Assembly (NCBI GenBank): GCA_905616455.1
Contig: CAJQSW010000014.1
Span: forward strand, 1 to 64,000
DNA: 64,000 bases
DNA from: an uncultured Candidatus Pelagibacter sp.
GTDB taxonomy: Bacteria > Pseudomonadota > Alphaproteobacteria > Pelagibacterales > Pelagibacteraceae
Reading direction: 5' to 3'
Numbering within the stretch: position 1 is the stretch's first letter; every line of letters begins with the position of its first letter. Positions 9,702 to 19,267 of this stretch are shown here, piece by piece. Under the pieces are notes generated by a model. It saw only the letters and a program-made list of their open reading frames with translations, was not told the DNA's origin and searched no databases. The translations under genes were made by a program, and so were the position numbers.

Positions 9702-9705
9702 GGAG
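9702..9705 (+). promoter_or_regulatory. Shine-Dalgarno site of the polyamine decarboxylase
   Basis: GGAG lies five bases before the ATG at 9711 and fixes that start. Such clear GGAG sites are uncommon in this AT-rich window. Confidence 0.65.
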
Positions 9706-9710
9706 ACATA

Positions 9711-10889
9711 ATGCAAAAATTTAAAACAATTGATGAGCTTGTAAATCAATTAAAACCCGAGCAACCTATTTATTGTATTAGGAAAAAATCGATACAATCA
9801 GCATCTACATATTTTAAAAGTAAATTTCCTGGAAAAGTACTTTACGCAGTAAAAACTAACCCACATCCTGAAGTTTTAAAAACAATAGTTGAGAGTGGTA
9901 TTGAGAACTTTGATGTAGCCTCTATTCAAGAAATTAAAGATATAAGAGCAATTAATCCTAATGCAAAATGTTCATACATGCATACGGTTAAAAGTAGAGA
10001 AAGTATTAAAACAGCTTATTTTGACTATAATGTTAAAGCTTTTTCCCTAGATACTAAAGATGAATTAATAAAAATTATTGAAACAACTAGCCAGGCAAAA
10101 GACCTTGAATTATTTGTAAGAGTAGCTGTTTCAAATGAACATGCAGAAATAGATTTATCAAAAAAATTTGGAGCATCAATATCTGAAGCAACTGGTTTGT
10201 TGAGATTAACAAAACAATATTCAAAAAAAATAGGTTTAAGTTTCCATGTGGGATCTCAATGTATGCACCCTATTTCATATGCAAAAGGGATTGCAGATAT
10301 TGGAAATATAATTAAAAAAACTAAAATTGTTCCAGATTACATTAATATTGGAGGTGGATTTCCTGCAATTTACCCAGATCTTGTGCCTCAATCCTTAGAC
10401 AATTACTTTGAAGAAATAAAAAAAAGTTTAGCTAATTTAAATTTAGAAAAATCTCCTGAAATATTATGTGAACCTGGAAGAGCACTGGTTGCCGAAAGTG
10501 GATCAACGATTGTAAGAGTAAATCTTAGAAAAAAACAAAAGCTTTATATTAATGATGGAACGTATGGAACTCTCTTTGATGCTGGTACACCAAACATAGT
10601 TTACCCATCTCGTTTAATTAAAAATGGAAAAATAATATCTAAAAAATTAACTGCCTTTGATTTTTATGGCCCTACATGTGATAGTATGGACTATATGAAG
10701 GGACCATTCTTGCTTCCAAATAATATTAAAGAAAATGATTATATCGAGCTAGGTCAACTAGGTGCGTACGGTTTAACTTTTAGAACTCAGTTTAATGGTT
10801 TTTTTTCAGATGAAATTTATGAAGTAGAAGATGAGCCTATAATGACTCTTTATGGTAAAGACAGTAATAAAGATATATTAGTTGCCTAA
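9711..10889 (+). CDS. Fold-type III PLP decarboxylase (ornithine/lysine decarboxylase family)
   Basis: This alanine-racemase-fold enzyme is 392 aa. Lys48 in VLYAVKTNPHP forms the PLP Schiff base, GLSFHVGSQ and YINIGGGFP are the PLP-phosphate-binding loops, and GPTCDSMD supplies the active-site Cys and Asp. The family decarboxylates ornithine or lysine to putrescine or cadaverine. Its ATG overlaps nothing upstream, and its stop overlaps the next gene's ATG by one base. Context with a deoxyhypusine-synthase-like and an agmatinase-like gene points to polyamine synthesis. Ornithine is the likelier substrate, but the sequence alone does not settle this. Confidence 0.9.
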   Translation: MQKFKTIDELVNQLKPEQPIYCIRKKSIQSASTYFKSKFPGKVLYAVKTNPHPEVLKTIVESGIENFDVASIQEIKDIRAINPNAKCSYMHTVKSRESIKTAYFDYNVKAFSLDTKDELIKIIETTSQAKDLELFVRVAVSNEHAEIDLSKKFGASISEATGLLRLTKQYSKKIGLSFHVGSQCMHPISYAKGIADIGNIIKKTKIVPDYINIGGGFPAIYPDLVPQSLDNYFEEIKKSLANLNLEKSPEILCEPGRALVAESGSTIVRVNLRKKQKLYINDGTYGTLFDAGTPNIVYPSRLIKNGKIISKKLTAFDFYGPTCDSMDYMKGPFLLPNNIKENDYIELGQLGAYGLTFRTQFNGFFSDEIYEVEDEPIMTLYGKDSNKDILVA

Positions 10890-11932
10890 TGTCGGAAAAT
10901 AAAAATTTAATTCATAATAGCAAAAAAAAATTCCTACAGCATCCAGTTGAACACATTGATATTACATCATTTGACGCAAGAAAAATTATTTCCTCCATGG
11001 AAAAAATGTCTTTCGTTTCAAGAGAAACAGCAAATGCAGCCAATATTTTTAATGAAATGATTCAAGATAAAGATTGCACTATTTTCTTAACATTAGCAGG
11101 ATCAACATCTGCCGCTGGGTGCATGAATATTTATAGAGATTTAGTTAAATACAATATGGTTGATGCAATTATTGCTACTGGAGCATCTATAGTAGATATG
11201 GATTTTTTTGAAGCTTTGGGTTTTAAGCATTATCAAGGCTCACAATTTCAAGATGATACAGAGTTAAGAAAAAACTATATAGATAGAATTTATGACACCT
11301 ATATTGATGAGGAAGAGCTTCAAGAATGTGACCAAAGGATATGTGAAATAGCTGATACCCTGGAACCGAGAAGTTATACATCAAGAGAATTTATTTATGA
11401 AATGGGTAAGTATTTAAAAAAACATTCTAAGAAAAAAAATTCTTTAATTGAAACAGCATATGACAATAATGTTCCTATATTTTGTCCTGCATTTACTGAC
11501 TCAAGTGCTGGTTTTGGCTTAGTGACTCACCAAGAAAATAATCCAAAAAATCATATTACAATAGATTCAATTAGAGAACTTCGTGAATTAACGGAAATAA
11601 AAATTCAATCAAAAGGATCTGGCTTATTTATGATAGGTGGTGGAGTGCCAAAAAATTTTGTTCAGGACACCGTTATCTGTGCTGAACTTTTGGGAAAAGA
11701 AGTTGAGATGCACAAATATGCAGTACAAATTACAGTGGCAGATTCTAGGGATGGTGCTTGTAGTAGCTCAACATTAAAAGAGGCTAGCTCGTGGGGTAAG
11801 GTAGATATTACAAAAGAACAGATGGTATTTGCAGAAGCAACTAGTGTCCTTCCTTTAATTGCAAGTGATGCTTACCATAAGGGTGACTGGAAAAATAGAA
11901 TGAGAAAAAATTTCTCAAAAATATTTAAATAA
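10889..11932 (+). CDS. Deoxyhypusine synthase-like protein (probable homospermidine-synthase type)
   Basis: This 347-aa protein belongs to the deoxyhypusine synthase family. It has the NAD-binding region around FLTLAGSTSAAG, FCPAFTDSSAGFGL and an EASSWGKVDI motif; Lys304 aligns with the catalytic Lys that forms the imine intermediate in eukaryotic DHS. Bacteria have no eIF5A to modify, so the likely role is aminobutyl transfer to a small amine, making homospermidine or a related polyamine. The one-base overlap with the decarboxylase gene and the 2-base gap to the agmatinase gene support one operon. Function is inferred from family and context. Confidence 0.82.
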   Translation: MSENKNLIHNSKKKFLQHPVEHIDITSFDARKIISSMEKMSFVSRETANAANIFNEMIQDKDCTIFLTLAGSTSAAGCMNIYRDLVKYNMVDAIIATGASIVDMDFFEALGFKHYQGSQFQDDTELRKNYIDRIYDTYIDEEELQECDQRICEIADTLEPRSYTSREFIYEMGKYLKKHSKKKNSLIETAYDNNVPIFCPAFTDSSAGFGLVTHQENNPKNHITIDSIRELRELTEIKIQSKGSGLFMIGGGVPKNFVQDTVICAELLGKEVEMHKYAVQITVADSRDGACSSSTLKEASSWGKVDITKEQMVFAEATSVLPLIASDAYHKGDWKNRMRKNFSKIFK

Positions 11933-11934
11933 CA

Positions 11935-12810
11935 GTGAAATATCTATCTAATAAAAAAGGATTTCTTGGAATTGATAATAATATCAATTTTAAAGAAAAA
12001 GTAGTTGTTGTTCCATTTGGTCTAGAAAAAACTGTAAGTTATGGTGGTGGTACCCGTAATGGTCCTAAAGAAATTATCAAAGCTTCACATCAAGTTGAAT
12101 TATACGATGAAGAGTTACATTGTGAGCCCTACAAAAAAATTGGAATTAAAACTTTAAAACCTTTTAAAATTGATAAAGATATTAAAAAAGCTCTAAAAAA
12201 GATGTCTGATATAAATCAAGAAATATTAAATAAAAATATGTTTCCAATCACTCTTGGTGGAGAACACTCAATAACACCGGGATGTATTGTTCCATTTGTA
12301 AAAAAGCATAAAGAAATATGTTTACTGCATTTTGATGCGCACGCAGACTTAAGAGAAAGCTATAATGGTGAAAAGTTTTCTCATGCTTCTGCTATTAAAA
12401 GATGTTTAGACCATAAAAATGTATCCTTAATTTCATTCGGAATCCGGAATATATCTCAAAGTGAAATACCTTTTTTAAAAAAAAACTCATCTAGAATTAA
12501 TATTTTTTGGGCAAAAGATAAAAAAATGTGGGACTTAAAAAAATTTAAAAAAATGATAAAGAATAAAACTGTATATTTAACTTTTGATGTTGATGGATTA
12601 GACTCAAGTATAATGCCTGCAACGGGTACACCCGAACCTGGTGGATTACTGTGGGATGAAACTTTAGACATTATAAAAATAGCTGCTAAAAATTCTAATA
12701 TTGTTGGTGCAGATATAAATGAACTTTCACCTATAAAAGGTTTTAATTCTTACAATTTTCTTGTAGCAAAACTTGCTTATAAAATTTTATCTTACAAATT
12801 TTTATATTAA
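11935..12810 (+). CDS. speB: Agmatinase/arginase family ureohydrolase
   Basis: This dimanganese ureohydrolase of 291 aa retains the metal ligands: GGEHS, FDAHADLR and TFDVDGLDSS, followed by ATGTPEPGG. The family removes urea from agmatine, arginine or related guanidino compounds. The start is GTG at 11935, two bases after the preceding stop. With a decarboxylase beside it, agmatinase giving putrescine is plausible, but no obvious arginine decarboxylase is assigned here, so other guanidino substrates remain open. The stop is shared with the convergent yhhQ gene within a palindromic TTAA. Confidence 0.85.
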   Translation: MKYLSNKKGFLGIDNNINFKEKVVVVPFGLEKTVSYGGGTRNGPKEIIKASHQVELYDEELHCEPYKKIGIKTLKPFKIDKDIKKALKKMSDINQEILNKNMFPITLGGEHSITPGCIVPFVKKHKEICLLHFDAHADLRESYNGEKFSHASAIKRCLDHKNVSLISFGIRNISQSEIPFLKKNSSRINIFWAKDKKMWDLKKFKKMIKNKTVYLTFDVDGLDSSIMPATGTPEPGGLLWDETLDIIKIAAKNSNIVGADINELSPIKGFNSYNFLVAKLAYKILSYKFLY

Positions 12811-13361
12811 GCTTTTGAAGCTTTAAGAGTTCTCAATAATAATCTGAATGGAATTAACATCGCTAAAGCAACAAATATTTTAACCGTTAAATCGCCTAGA
12901 GATAAAGTAACCCATGGTATTCCTGTTGCATAAAATGAGATAGAGAAGAATAGAAATGTGTCAACGGTAGATCCAATTAACGAAGAAGTTAGTGGAGCAA
13001 CAAACCATTTCTTTTGTCTTAAATAGTCAAAAATTTGAACATCCAATAATTGTGCAACCATAAATGCTATACCTGAACCTATGGCAATTCTGACTGAAAT
13101 TAAGTCTGCAAAATTTGTTGAAAAGAAAAGAGTAAATACGACCCCTATAATAAAACCAACATAAACAATTTTTCTTGCAACTATTTTTCCATAAAATCTG
13201 TTAGCTAAATCAGTAATCAAAAATGCAACTGGATAGCTAAAAGCTCCATAGGTTAATATTTCTTCTAAGCCATAATAATGGATAGGAAATTGTACTAAAT
13301 AATTTGAGGCTAAAACTACAATACCCATTACCAATGACAACAGCAAAAACAATTTGCTCAT
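12807..13361 (-). CDS. Queuosine precursor transporter family protein (YhhQ/VUT family)
   Basis: This 184-aa membrane protein has about five to six hydrophobic segments. It carries family features VAFLITDLANRFYG and QLLDVQIFDYLRQK near the centre. Relatives import 7-cyano-7-deazaguanine or related queuosine precursors. The gene starts within the stop of rpmB (one-base overlap), so its translation is probably coupled to L28. I saw no preQ1 riboswitch. The substrate is known for family members only and is inferred here. Confidence 0.85.
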   Translation of the reverse strand: MSKLFLLLSLVMGIVVLASNYLVQFPIHYYGLEEILTYGAFSYPVAFLITDLANRFYGKIVARKIVYVGFIIGVVFTLFFSTNFADLISVRIAIGSGIAFMVAQLLDVQIFDYLRQKKWFVAPLTSSLIGSTVDTFLFFSISFYATGIPWVTLSLGDLTVKIFVALAMLIPFRLLLRTLKASKA

Positions 13362-13684
13362 TAAGCTGATTTGCTAGGTGATACTTTGGGTGCTTTTTTT
13401 ACGAATGGTGATTTAATTAATATACTTTTTTTTAATTTTTTTAATCTTGGTGATATATTTTTATTTCTTGCAGACTTTAAAAATTCATCAAAAGTACCTT
13501 TTTTATCAACACATCTCATGCCTGCATTGCTTACAGTCAGCGTTAAACTTCTTTTTAAAAGTTCACTTGTAAATTTTGTTTTTTTTAAATTTGGTAAAAA
13601 TCTTCTATTAGTCTTATTATTAGCATGACTAACATTGTGACCTTTCATAGGTATTTTACCGGTTAATTCGCATTTTTTAGACAT
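13361..13684 (-). CDS. rpmB: 50S ribosomal protein L28
   Basis: The start [21 protein letters not shown] and the core [14 protein letters not shown] are typical of L28. The protein is 107 aa, somewhat longer than the roughly 78-aa enterobacterial protein, with a basic C-terminal tail as in other alphaproteobacteria. It has its own candidate promoter in the 53-base gap after pyrD and is coupled to yhhQ. Confidence 0.96.
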   Translation of the reverse strand: MSKKCELTGKIPMKGHNVSHANNKTNRRFLPNLKKTKFTSELLKRSLTLTVSNAGMRCVDKKGTFDEFLKSARNKNISPRLKKLKKSILIKSPFVKKAPKVSPSKSA

Positions 13685-13697
13685 AATATTTATTGAC

Positions 13698-13726
13698 TAT
13701 ATAAGATGAGTTAGTGACCTCGTCAA
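13698..13726 (-). promoter_or_regulatory. Candidate promoter for rpmB
   Basis: On the minus strand TTGACG (13726-13721) and TATATA (13703-13698) are spaced by exactly 17 bases. The -10 box ends 13 bases before the rpmB ATG, which predicts a leader of about seven bases. It lies wholly within the pyrD-rpmB gap. Confidence 0.5.
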
Positions 13727-13737
13727 GTTTATTAGCT

Positions 13738-14790
13738 TTAATTAGTCTGTTTCTTGCCTATTATTTCTCTAAAATTCTTAATCCCATCAGCAATTAATAT
13801 TTCTTTTAGCTCTTTTTTTATCTTTCCAACAATATTAGGGCCCTGAAAAACCATACCAGTATATAATTGAACATAACTTGCACCAGCTAAAAATTTTTTA
13901 TGTACACTTTCCCCTGAATCCACACCACCTACTCCAATAATTTCAATTTTATTTTTTAATAATTTATAAAACTTACTTATTAATCTATTAGCTTCTTCTT
14001 CAAGAGGTTTCCCAGATAAACCACCTTTTTGATGTTTCAATATATTTTTTAATTTATCTCTATTTCCTGCAGTTGTATTTGAAACAATTATTGCACTTAC
14101 TTTGTGTTCTAATAATATTTTACTTAATACTTCAATTTGTTCATCTGAAATATCAGGAGAAATTTTTACAACAATTGGTATTTTAGATTTAAGCTTAATT
14201 TTTTCTTCTTGAACTAAATTCATTAATTCATCAAATTTAGTTTCATCATGAAAACTTCTTAAGTTTTCTGTATTAGGCGAGGAAATATTAATCGTAATAT
14301 AATCAGCAATATCATAAAAGGTCTTAAGGCCAATTAAATAATCATTTAGCCTATCATCGCTATCTTTATTGGGACCTATATTAATTCCCAATAAACCCTT
14401 ATTTAAATTTGATCGAATTCTCTTGCTTACATTTTCTGATCCTAAATTATTAAATCCTAATCTATTTATAAGTGCTTGATCCTCAACTAATCTAAATACT
14501 CTTGGTTTTGGATTTCCATATTGTTTTAGTGGTGTAACAGTTCCCACTTCAACAAACCCAAATCCAAGTTTAAATAAAGAGTTATAAACTTCAGCATTTT
14601 TATCAAAACCAGCAGCCATTCCAATTGGGTTGTCTATTTCTTTACCAAATAGTTTAGTCTTAAACATTGGATCATCTTTATTTTCATCCATTAAATTTGG
14701 TGTTAAATTTAATTTTAAAGATTTAATTGCTAAATTATGAGCAGTTTCAGGATCAATTTTAAAAATTAGTGATCTGAATTTTGAAAACAT
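13738..14790 (-). CDS. pyrD: Dihydroorotate dehydrogenase (quinone), class 2
   Basis: This FMN enzyme oxidises dihydroorotate to orotate in pyrimidine synthesis and passes electrons to quinone. At 350 aa it has the class 2 N-terminal extension that binds the membrane. The sequence shows NPIGMAAGFDKNAE, ITINISSPNTENLR with the class 2 catalytic Ser, VVKISPD, and a GVGGVDSGE phosphate-binding segment. It overlaps the upstream lysS gene by one base, so the two are coupled. Confidence 0.97.
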   Translation of the reverse strand: MFSKFRSLIFKIDPETAHNLAIKSLKLNLTPNLMDENKDDPMFKTKLFGKEIDNPIGMAAGFDKNAEVYNSLFKLGFGFVEVGTVTPLKQYGNPKPRVFRLVEDQALINRLGFNNLGSENVSKRIRSNLNKGLLGINIGPNKDSDDRLNDYLIGLKTFYDIADYITINISSPNTENLRSFHDETKFDELMNLVQEEKIKLKSKIPIVVKISPDISDEQIEVLSKILLEHKVSAIIVSNTTAGNRDKLKNILKHQKGGLSGKPLEEEANRLISKFYKLLKNKIEIIGVGGVDSGESVHKKFLAGASYVQLYTGMVFQGPNIVGKIKKELKEILIADGIKNFREIIGKKQTN

Positions 14791-16352
14791 TATTTTATTT
14801 TTTCTGTTATTAATTCTTTAGTTTCGTTAACTCCAAAAAAGCTTATGAAAAAACCCATTCTTGGACCATTCTCATCCCCAAACACAACTTCATAAATTAA
14901 CTTAAACCAATCACGTAGATTTTCTGAATACCCATTTTCTTTTCCAGTTGAGTAAATTAATGTTTGAATATCCTCAGGTAACATTGTGTCATTACAATCG
15001 TCAAGAGTTTTAACTAGAGCCTCTAATGCTGTTTTTTCGTTTGAATTTGGTTTTTTGTATTTTTTTTGTAGCTTGATTACATCATTAAAATATTTAATAG
15101 CATAACCGATTAAATTATCAAAAATTAGATGATCTTTTTCTAAAATATCTTTTTTGTATTTTTTTACAAATTTCCAAAGTAATTCCTTTGAATCTGCATT
15201 ACTTGCTTCTACTAAGTTTAAAAGCATTGAAAAACTCATAATAGTGTCTTCTTTAGGAATTGATCCATTATGAACATGCCAAACTGGGTTCATTAATAAC
15301 TGTAATTCATTTTGATTCTTTGCTTTTTCCATAAAATCTAAATATTCATCAACAGTTTTTGGAACTATTTCTTTGTATAGTTTTTTTGCTCTTTTAGGAT
15401 TTTGATACATATATAATGAAAGACTTTCAGGAGATGCATATTCTAACCACTGATCAATAGTAATTCCATTACCTTTTGACTTGGAAATTTTTTCTCCTTT
15501 TTCATCTAAAAATAATTCATAAGCAAAGCCAGATGGATTTGTTTTACCAATCAATTTGACTATTCTTGAAGATAATATTGCACTTTCAATTAAATCTTTT
15601 CCATACATTTCAAAATCTATATCAAGTGCATACCACCTCATAGCCCAATCTACTTTCCACTGTAATTTACAGTTTCCATCTAAAATACTTTTTTCAAGTT
15701 TTTTTCCATTATTATCAAAAATGATTTTAGATTTTTCTTTTAAGATTTCTAAAACTGGAATTTCTAATACTTTGCCAGTGTCTGGGCATATAGGTAAAAA
15801 TGGACTATAAGTTCTTTGTCTTTCTTTACCAAGTGTAGGAAGAATTATATCCATAATACCCTGATATTTTTCTAAAATTAATTGTAACGTTGGATTAAAA
15901 AAACCACTCTTATAAAGAACTGAAGAACTTTTAAAATTATATTCAAATTTAAATTTATCTAAAAAATCTTTCAACATTTCATTGTTATGTTCACCAAAGC
16001 TTGAAAATTTTTCAAATGGATCTGGAACTTGAGTTAAGGGTTTATGAAGGTTTTTATTTAATAGTTCTTGATTTGGTACATTTTCAGGAACTTTTCTAAA
16101 ACCATCCATGTCATCTGAAAAAGTTATAATTTCTGTTGGAATATCGGTTAACTGTTTTAGTGCATTAACCATCATTGAAGTTCTGGCAACCTCACCAAAG
16201 GTACCAATATGAGGTAATCCGCTTGGTCCATAGCCAGTTTGTAGAATAATCTTTCCTCTTTTTTCAATAAAGGATTTTCTTTCACGCAGCATCTTTTTAG
16301 CCTCAACAAAGGGCCATGCGTTGGTTTTATCTAAATTATCTTTTTCAATCAC
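14790..16352 (-). CDS. lysS: Lysyl-tRNA synthetase, class I
   Basis: This 520-aa enzyme charges tRNA-Lys. It belongs to class I, the archaeal-type form found in alphaproteobacteria, not the usual bacterial class II. The class I signatures are PHIGTF (residues 47-52, the HIGH equivalent) and KISKSKGNG (KMSKS equivalent) near 290. It is divergent from trkH across 90 bases and overlaps pyrD by one base. I found no class II lysS in the window. Confidence 0.96.
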   Translation of the reverse strand: MIEKDNLDKTNAWPFVEAKKMLRERKSFIEKRGKIILQTGYGPSGLPHIGTFGEVARTSMMVNALKQLTDIPTEIITFSDDMDGFRKVPENVPNQELLNKNLHKPLTQVPDPFEKFSSFGEHNNEMLKDFLDKFKFEYNFKSSSVLYKSGFFNPTLQLILEKYQGIMDIILPTLGKERQRTYSPFLPICPDTGKVLEIPVLEILKEKSKIIFDNNGKKLEKSILDGNCKLQWKVDWAMRWYALDIDFEMYGKDLIESAILSSRIVKLIGKTNPSGFAYELFLDEKGEKISKSKGNGITIDQWLEYASPESLSLYMYQNPKRAKKLYKEIVPKTVDEYLDFMEKAKNQNELQLLMNPVWHVHNGSIPKEDTIMSFSMLLNLVEASNADSKELLWKFVKKYKKDILEKDHLIFDNLIGYAIKYFNDVIKLQKKYKKPNSNEKTALEALVKTLDDCNDTMLPEDIQTLIYSTGKENGYSENLRDWFKLIYEVVFGDENGPRMGFFISFFGVNETKELITEKIK

Positions 16353-16442
16353 TTTGTTTAATAAGAAATATCTTATATTTGCTGTTATTATTAACTCTTA
16401 TAGAGTTGAAATTTATTTACCATAAAATAATGTTCTTTCAAA

Positions 16443-17888
16443 ATGTCTAATTATAAAACTGTTTTTTTTACCTTGGGTGTTTTACAAATTATTCTTGGAA
16501 TTTCTATGATGATTCCAATATTGTCTCAATTTATTTATTCTGAAATGGACTCTTCCTTTGTGAGTGCTTCAATAATTTCTATAGTATTTGGTACTTTATT
16601 TTTTTTAACAAATTTAAATCATGATAAGAGGTTAAACTTACAACAAGCCTTCTTACTGACAGCACTCTCATGGTTAAGTATCGCAATATTCGGTTCTCTT
16701 CCTTTTGTTTTTTCTAGTCTTGAATTATCTGTTACCGATTCTTTTTTTGAAAGCATGTCTGGTATCACAACTACTGGATCTACAATTATTTCAAATTTAG
16801 AGAGTGCACCTAGATCAATATTATTATGGAGAGCCATGCTTCAATGGTTGGGTGGGATTGGTATTATTGTAATGGCAATAACTCTAATGCCAATAATGAA
16901 TGTTGGTGGAATGCAATTATTCAAGATATCTAGCAATGATTCTTCAGAAAAATTGCTTCCAAAGTCTAAAGAGATATCCCTTAGACTAATTTATGTTTAT
17001 TTAACGCTAACAACATTTTGTGCTGCTACCTATAAGTTTTTTGGTATGAATACCTTTGATAGTCTAACTCATTCCATGACCACAATAGCAACAGGTGGTT
17101 TTTCAAATTACAATGAGTCTATAGGATATTTCAACAGCCCATCTATTGAAATATCATCAATGTTTTTTATTATACTGGGTAGTTTACCTTTTATTGCTTA
17201 TATAAAATTTTTAAATGGTAATAAAAAAATATTTACTTCAGATGTCCAAATTAAATCATTTATTAAAATAATTATTTTTTCAATTATTCTACTTTTTATC
17301 TATTCTCTTTTTCATAATAATGACCAGTCTCAAATTAATATGAGGGCAATTTTCTTTAATGTTATTTCTATTTTAACTGGTACGGGGTATGTTACTGGTG
17401 AATTTGATGGATGGGGAAATTTTCCACTAATTTTCTTTTTAACTTTAATGTTCATTGGTGGCTGTGCTGGCTCAACAACTTGTGGAATTAAGATTTTTAG
17501 AATTCAAATTTTATATCTATTTATTGTTAATCAATTAAAAAAAATTATTTATCCAAGGGGAATATTTGTGATTAAATATGATAAAAATAAAGTAGATGAT
17601 AAATTTATGGCTTCGATCATCTCTTTTATTTTTCTCTACTTAGTAATATTTTTTTTAATAACTGCATTTCTGTCTTTAAGCGGTTTAGATTTTGTAACCT
17701 CAATCTCGGGTGCTGCTACATCAATTTCAAATGTTGGTCCAGGATTGGGCTCTATAATTGGCCCCAGTGGTAATTTTTCAAGTTTACCAGAAATGTCTAA
17801 GTGGGTTTTAAGCCTAGGAATGATATTGGGTAGATTAGAATTGTTTGCTATACTTGTATTGTTTCTACCTTCGTTTTGGAGAAATTAA
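16443..17888 (+). CDS. trkH: Potassium uptake protein TrkH
   Basis: This 481-aa membrane protein has about ten hydrophobic segments and the repeated selectivity-filter regions: SGITTTGST, TIATGGFSNYN, ILTGTGYVTGE with GGCAGSTTCGIK, and SNVGPGLG. It forms the K+ channel-like subunit of Trk uptake. TrkA, the cytosolic regulatory subunit, is not in this window. The ampG-like gene begins right after its stop, and its Shine-Dalgarno sequence lies inside the trkH coding end. Confidence 0.95.
   Translation: MSNYKTVFFTLGVLQIILGISMMIPILSQFIYSEMDSSFVSASIISIVFGTLFFLTNLNHDKRLNLQQAFLLTALSWLSIAIFGSLPFVFSSLELSVTDSFFESMSGITTTGSTIISNLESAPRSILLWRAMLQWLGGIGIIVMAITLMPIMNVGGMQLFKISSNDSSEKLLPKSKEISLRLIYVYLTLTTFCAATYKFFGMNTFDSLTHSMTTIATGGFSNYNESIGYFNSPSIEISSMFFIILGSLPFIAYIKFLNGNKKIFTSDVQIKSFIKIIIFSIILLFIYSLFHNNDQSQINMRAIFFNVISILTGTGYVTGEFDGWGNFPLIFFLTLMFIGGCAGSTTCGIKIFRIQILYLFIVNQLKKIIYPRGIFVIKYDKNKVDDKFMASIISFIFLYLVIFFLITAFLSLSGLDFVTSISGAATSISNVGPGLGSIIGPSGNFSSLPEMSKWVLSLGMILGRLELFAILVLFLPSFWRN
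17878..17881 (+). promoter_or_regulatory. Shine-Dalgarno site that sets the ampG start
   Basis: GGAG lies nine bases before the ATG at 17891. An in-frame TTG at 17876 overlaps this site, so the ATG is the better start. Confidence 0.6.
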
Positions 17889-17890
17889 TT

Positions 17891-19267
17891 ATGATTGAAA
17901 TAAAAAAACAATCACTCTCAGAAACTTTTTCTATCTACTTAGATAAAAGAATGCTTAGAATATTGTTGCTTGGAGCTATCTCGGGTTTTCCATGGGTTTT
18001 AATAGGAAGTAGTTTGAGCTTATGGCTTAAAGAAGAGGGTTTGAGTAGATCTACAATTGGTTGGGCAGGATTGATATTTGCTGTTTACGCTTTTAACTAT
18101 TTGTGGGCACCTCTTGTTGACAGACTTCAAATACCTTATCTAACAAAAAAAATTGGTCATAGAAAGGGCTGGATAGTCTTGATGCAAATTGCAATTTTAA
18201 TTTGCCTTATTACTTGGAGTTTTATCAATCCCACAGAAAATTTAGCACTATTAATTACAGTTGGTTTAATCATTGCCATAGCTTCTGCTACACAAGATAT
18301 TACTGTTGATGCCTTAAGAATTGAACAAATAGGTGAGGATGAAAGTAAATCAATGGCAGCTGGTGCAGCTATGGCTGTTGTTGGGTGGTGGAGTGGATAT
18401 AAATTAGGCGGAGTAATAGCTTTGTTTACTGCTCAATATTTAGAAAATATTGGTGTTAGCAATTACTGGCAAATCACATTTTTAATTTTAGGTGTTGTGG
18501 TAATTTTAATGAATATAGGATTAATGTTTGTTCATGAGCCACTTACGACTGATAGACAACTTAAGCAAAAAGAGACTGATAATTTAATAGCAAATAAACT
18601 AGGGTCAAAAAATATTGTAACTACGTTTACTGCTTGGATCAGCAGTACATTGGGTGGTCCAATACTAAGTTTCTTTAAAAAGAATGGCTTTTCAGTTGCT
18701 ATTGGAATTTTAAGTTTTATTTTTTTATTTAAAATTGGTGAGGCTTTTCTTGGGCGTATGTCGATAGTATTTTATAAAGAAATAGGATTTTCTAAAGGTG
18801 ATATAGCTATCTACTCAAAAACTTTAGGATGGGTAACTACGGTTATCTTTACATTATTAGGTGGGCTTTTTGTAATTAGGTCTGGAGTTTTAAAAGCAAT
18901 GTTTGTTGCTGGAATATTAATGGCTGCAACAAACTTATTATTTACTATGTTGGCGTGGAGCGAGAAATCTGAACTATTATTTGCTGTAGCAGTCATATTT
19001 GATGATATTGCAGCAGCTTTTGCAACAGTAGCATTTGTTGCATTTATTTCATTGTTAGTGGACAGAACCTATACCGCAACTCAATATGCATTGCTTGCCT
19101 CGATAGGAACAGCAGGCAGAACAACACTTGCATCATCATCTGGCGCTTTGGTAGACTGGTTAAATGGAGATTGGGGAATATTTTTTATCTTAACAGCTGT
19201 TATGGTAATACCGTCTCTAATCTGCTTATGGATTATTAAAGATAAACTAAAACTTCGTGAAAAATAG
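17891..19267 (+). CDS. ampG: AmpG-like muropeptide permease (major facilitator superfamily)
   Basis: This 458-aa transporter has about twelve hydrophobic segments. The N-terminal block MLRILLLGAISGFPWVLIGS, with SRSTIGWAGLIFAVYAFNYLWAPLVDR after it, and the TQDITVDALRIE loop are characteristic of AmpG. AmpG imports GlcNAc-anhydroMurNAc peptides for cell-wall recycling. I chose the ATG at 17891 because a GGAG precedes it; an upstream TTG would add five residues. The adjacent NlpC/P60 peptidase gene overlaps its end by 11 bases, which supports a role in muropeptide use. Confidence 0.88.
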   Translation: MIEIKKQSLSETFSIYLDKRMLRILLLGAISGFPWVLIGSSLSLWLKEEGLSRSTIGWAGLIFAVYAFNYLWAPLVDRLQIPYLTKKIGHRKGWIVLMQIAILICLITWSFINPTENLALLITVGLIIAIASATQDITVDALRIEQIGEDESKSMAAGAAMAVVGWWSGYKLGGVIALFTAQYLENIGVSNYWQITFLILGVVVILMNIGLMFVHEPLTTDRQLKQKETDNLIANKLGSKNIVTTFTAWISSTLGGPILSFFKKNGFSVAIGILSFIFLFKIGEAFLGRMSIVFYKEIGFSKGDIAIYSKTLGWVTTVIFTLLGGLFVIRSGVLKAMFVAGILMAATNLLFTMLAWSEKSELLFAVAVIFDDIAAAFATVAFVAFISLLVDRTYTATQYALLASIGTAGRTTLASSSGALVDWLNGDWGIFFILTAVMVIPSLICLWIIKDKLKLREK

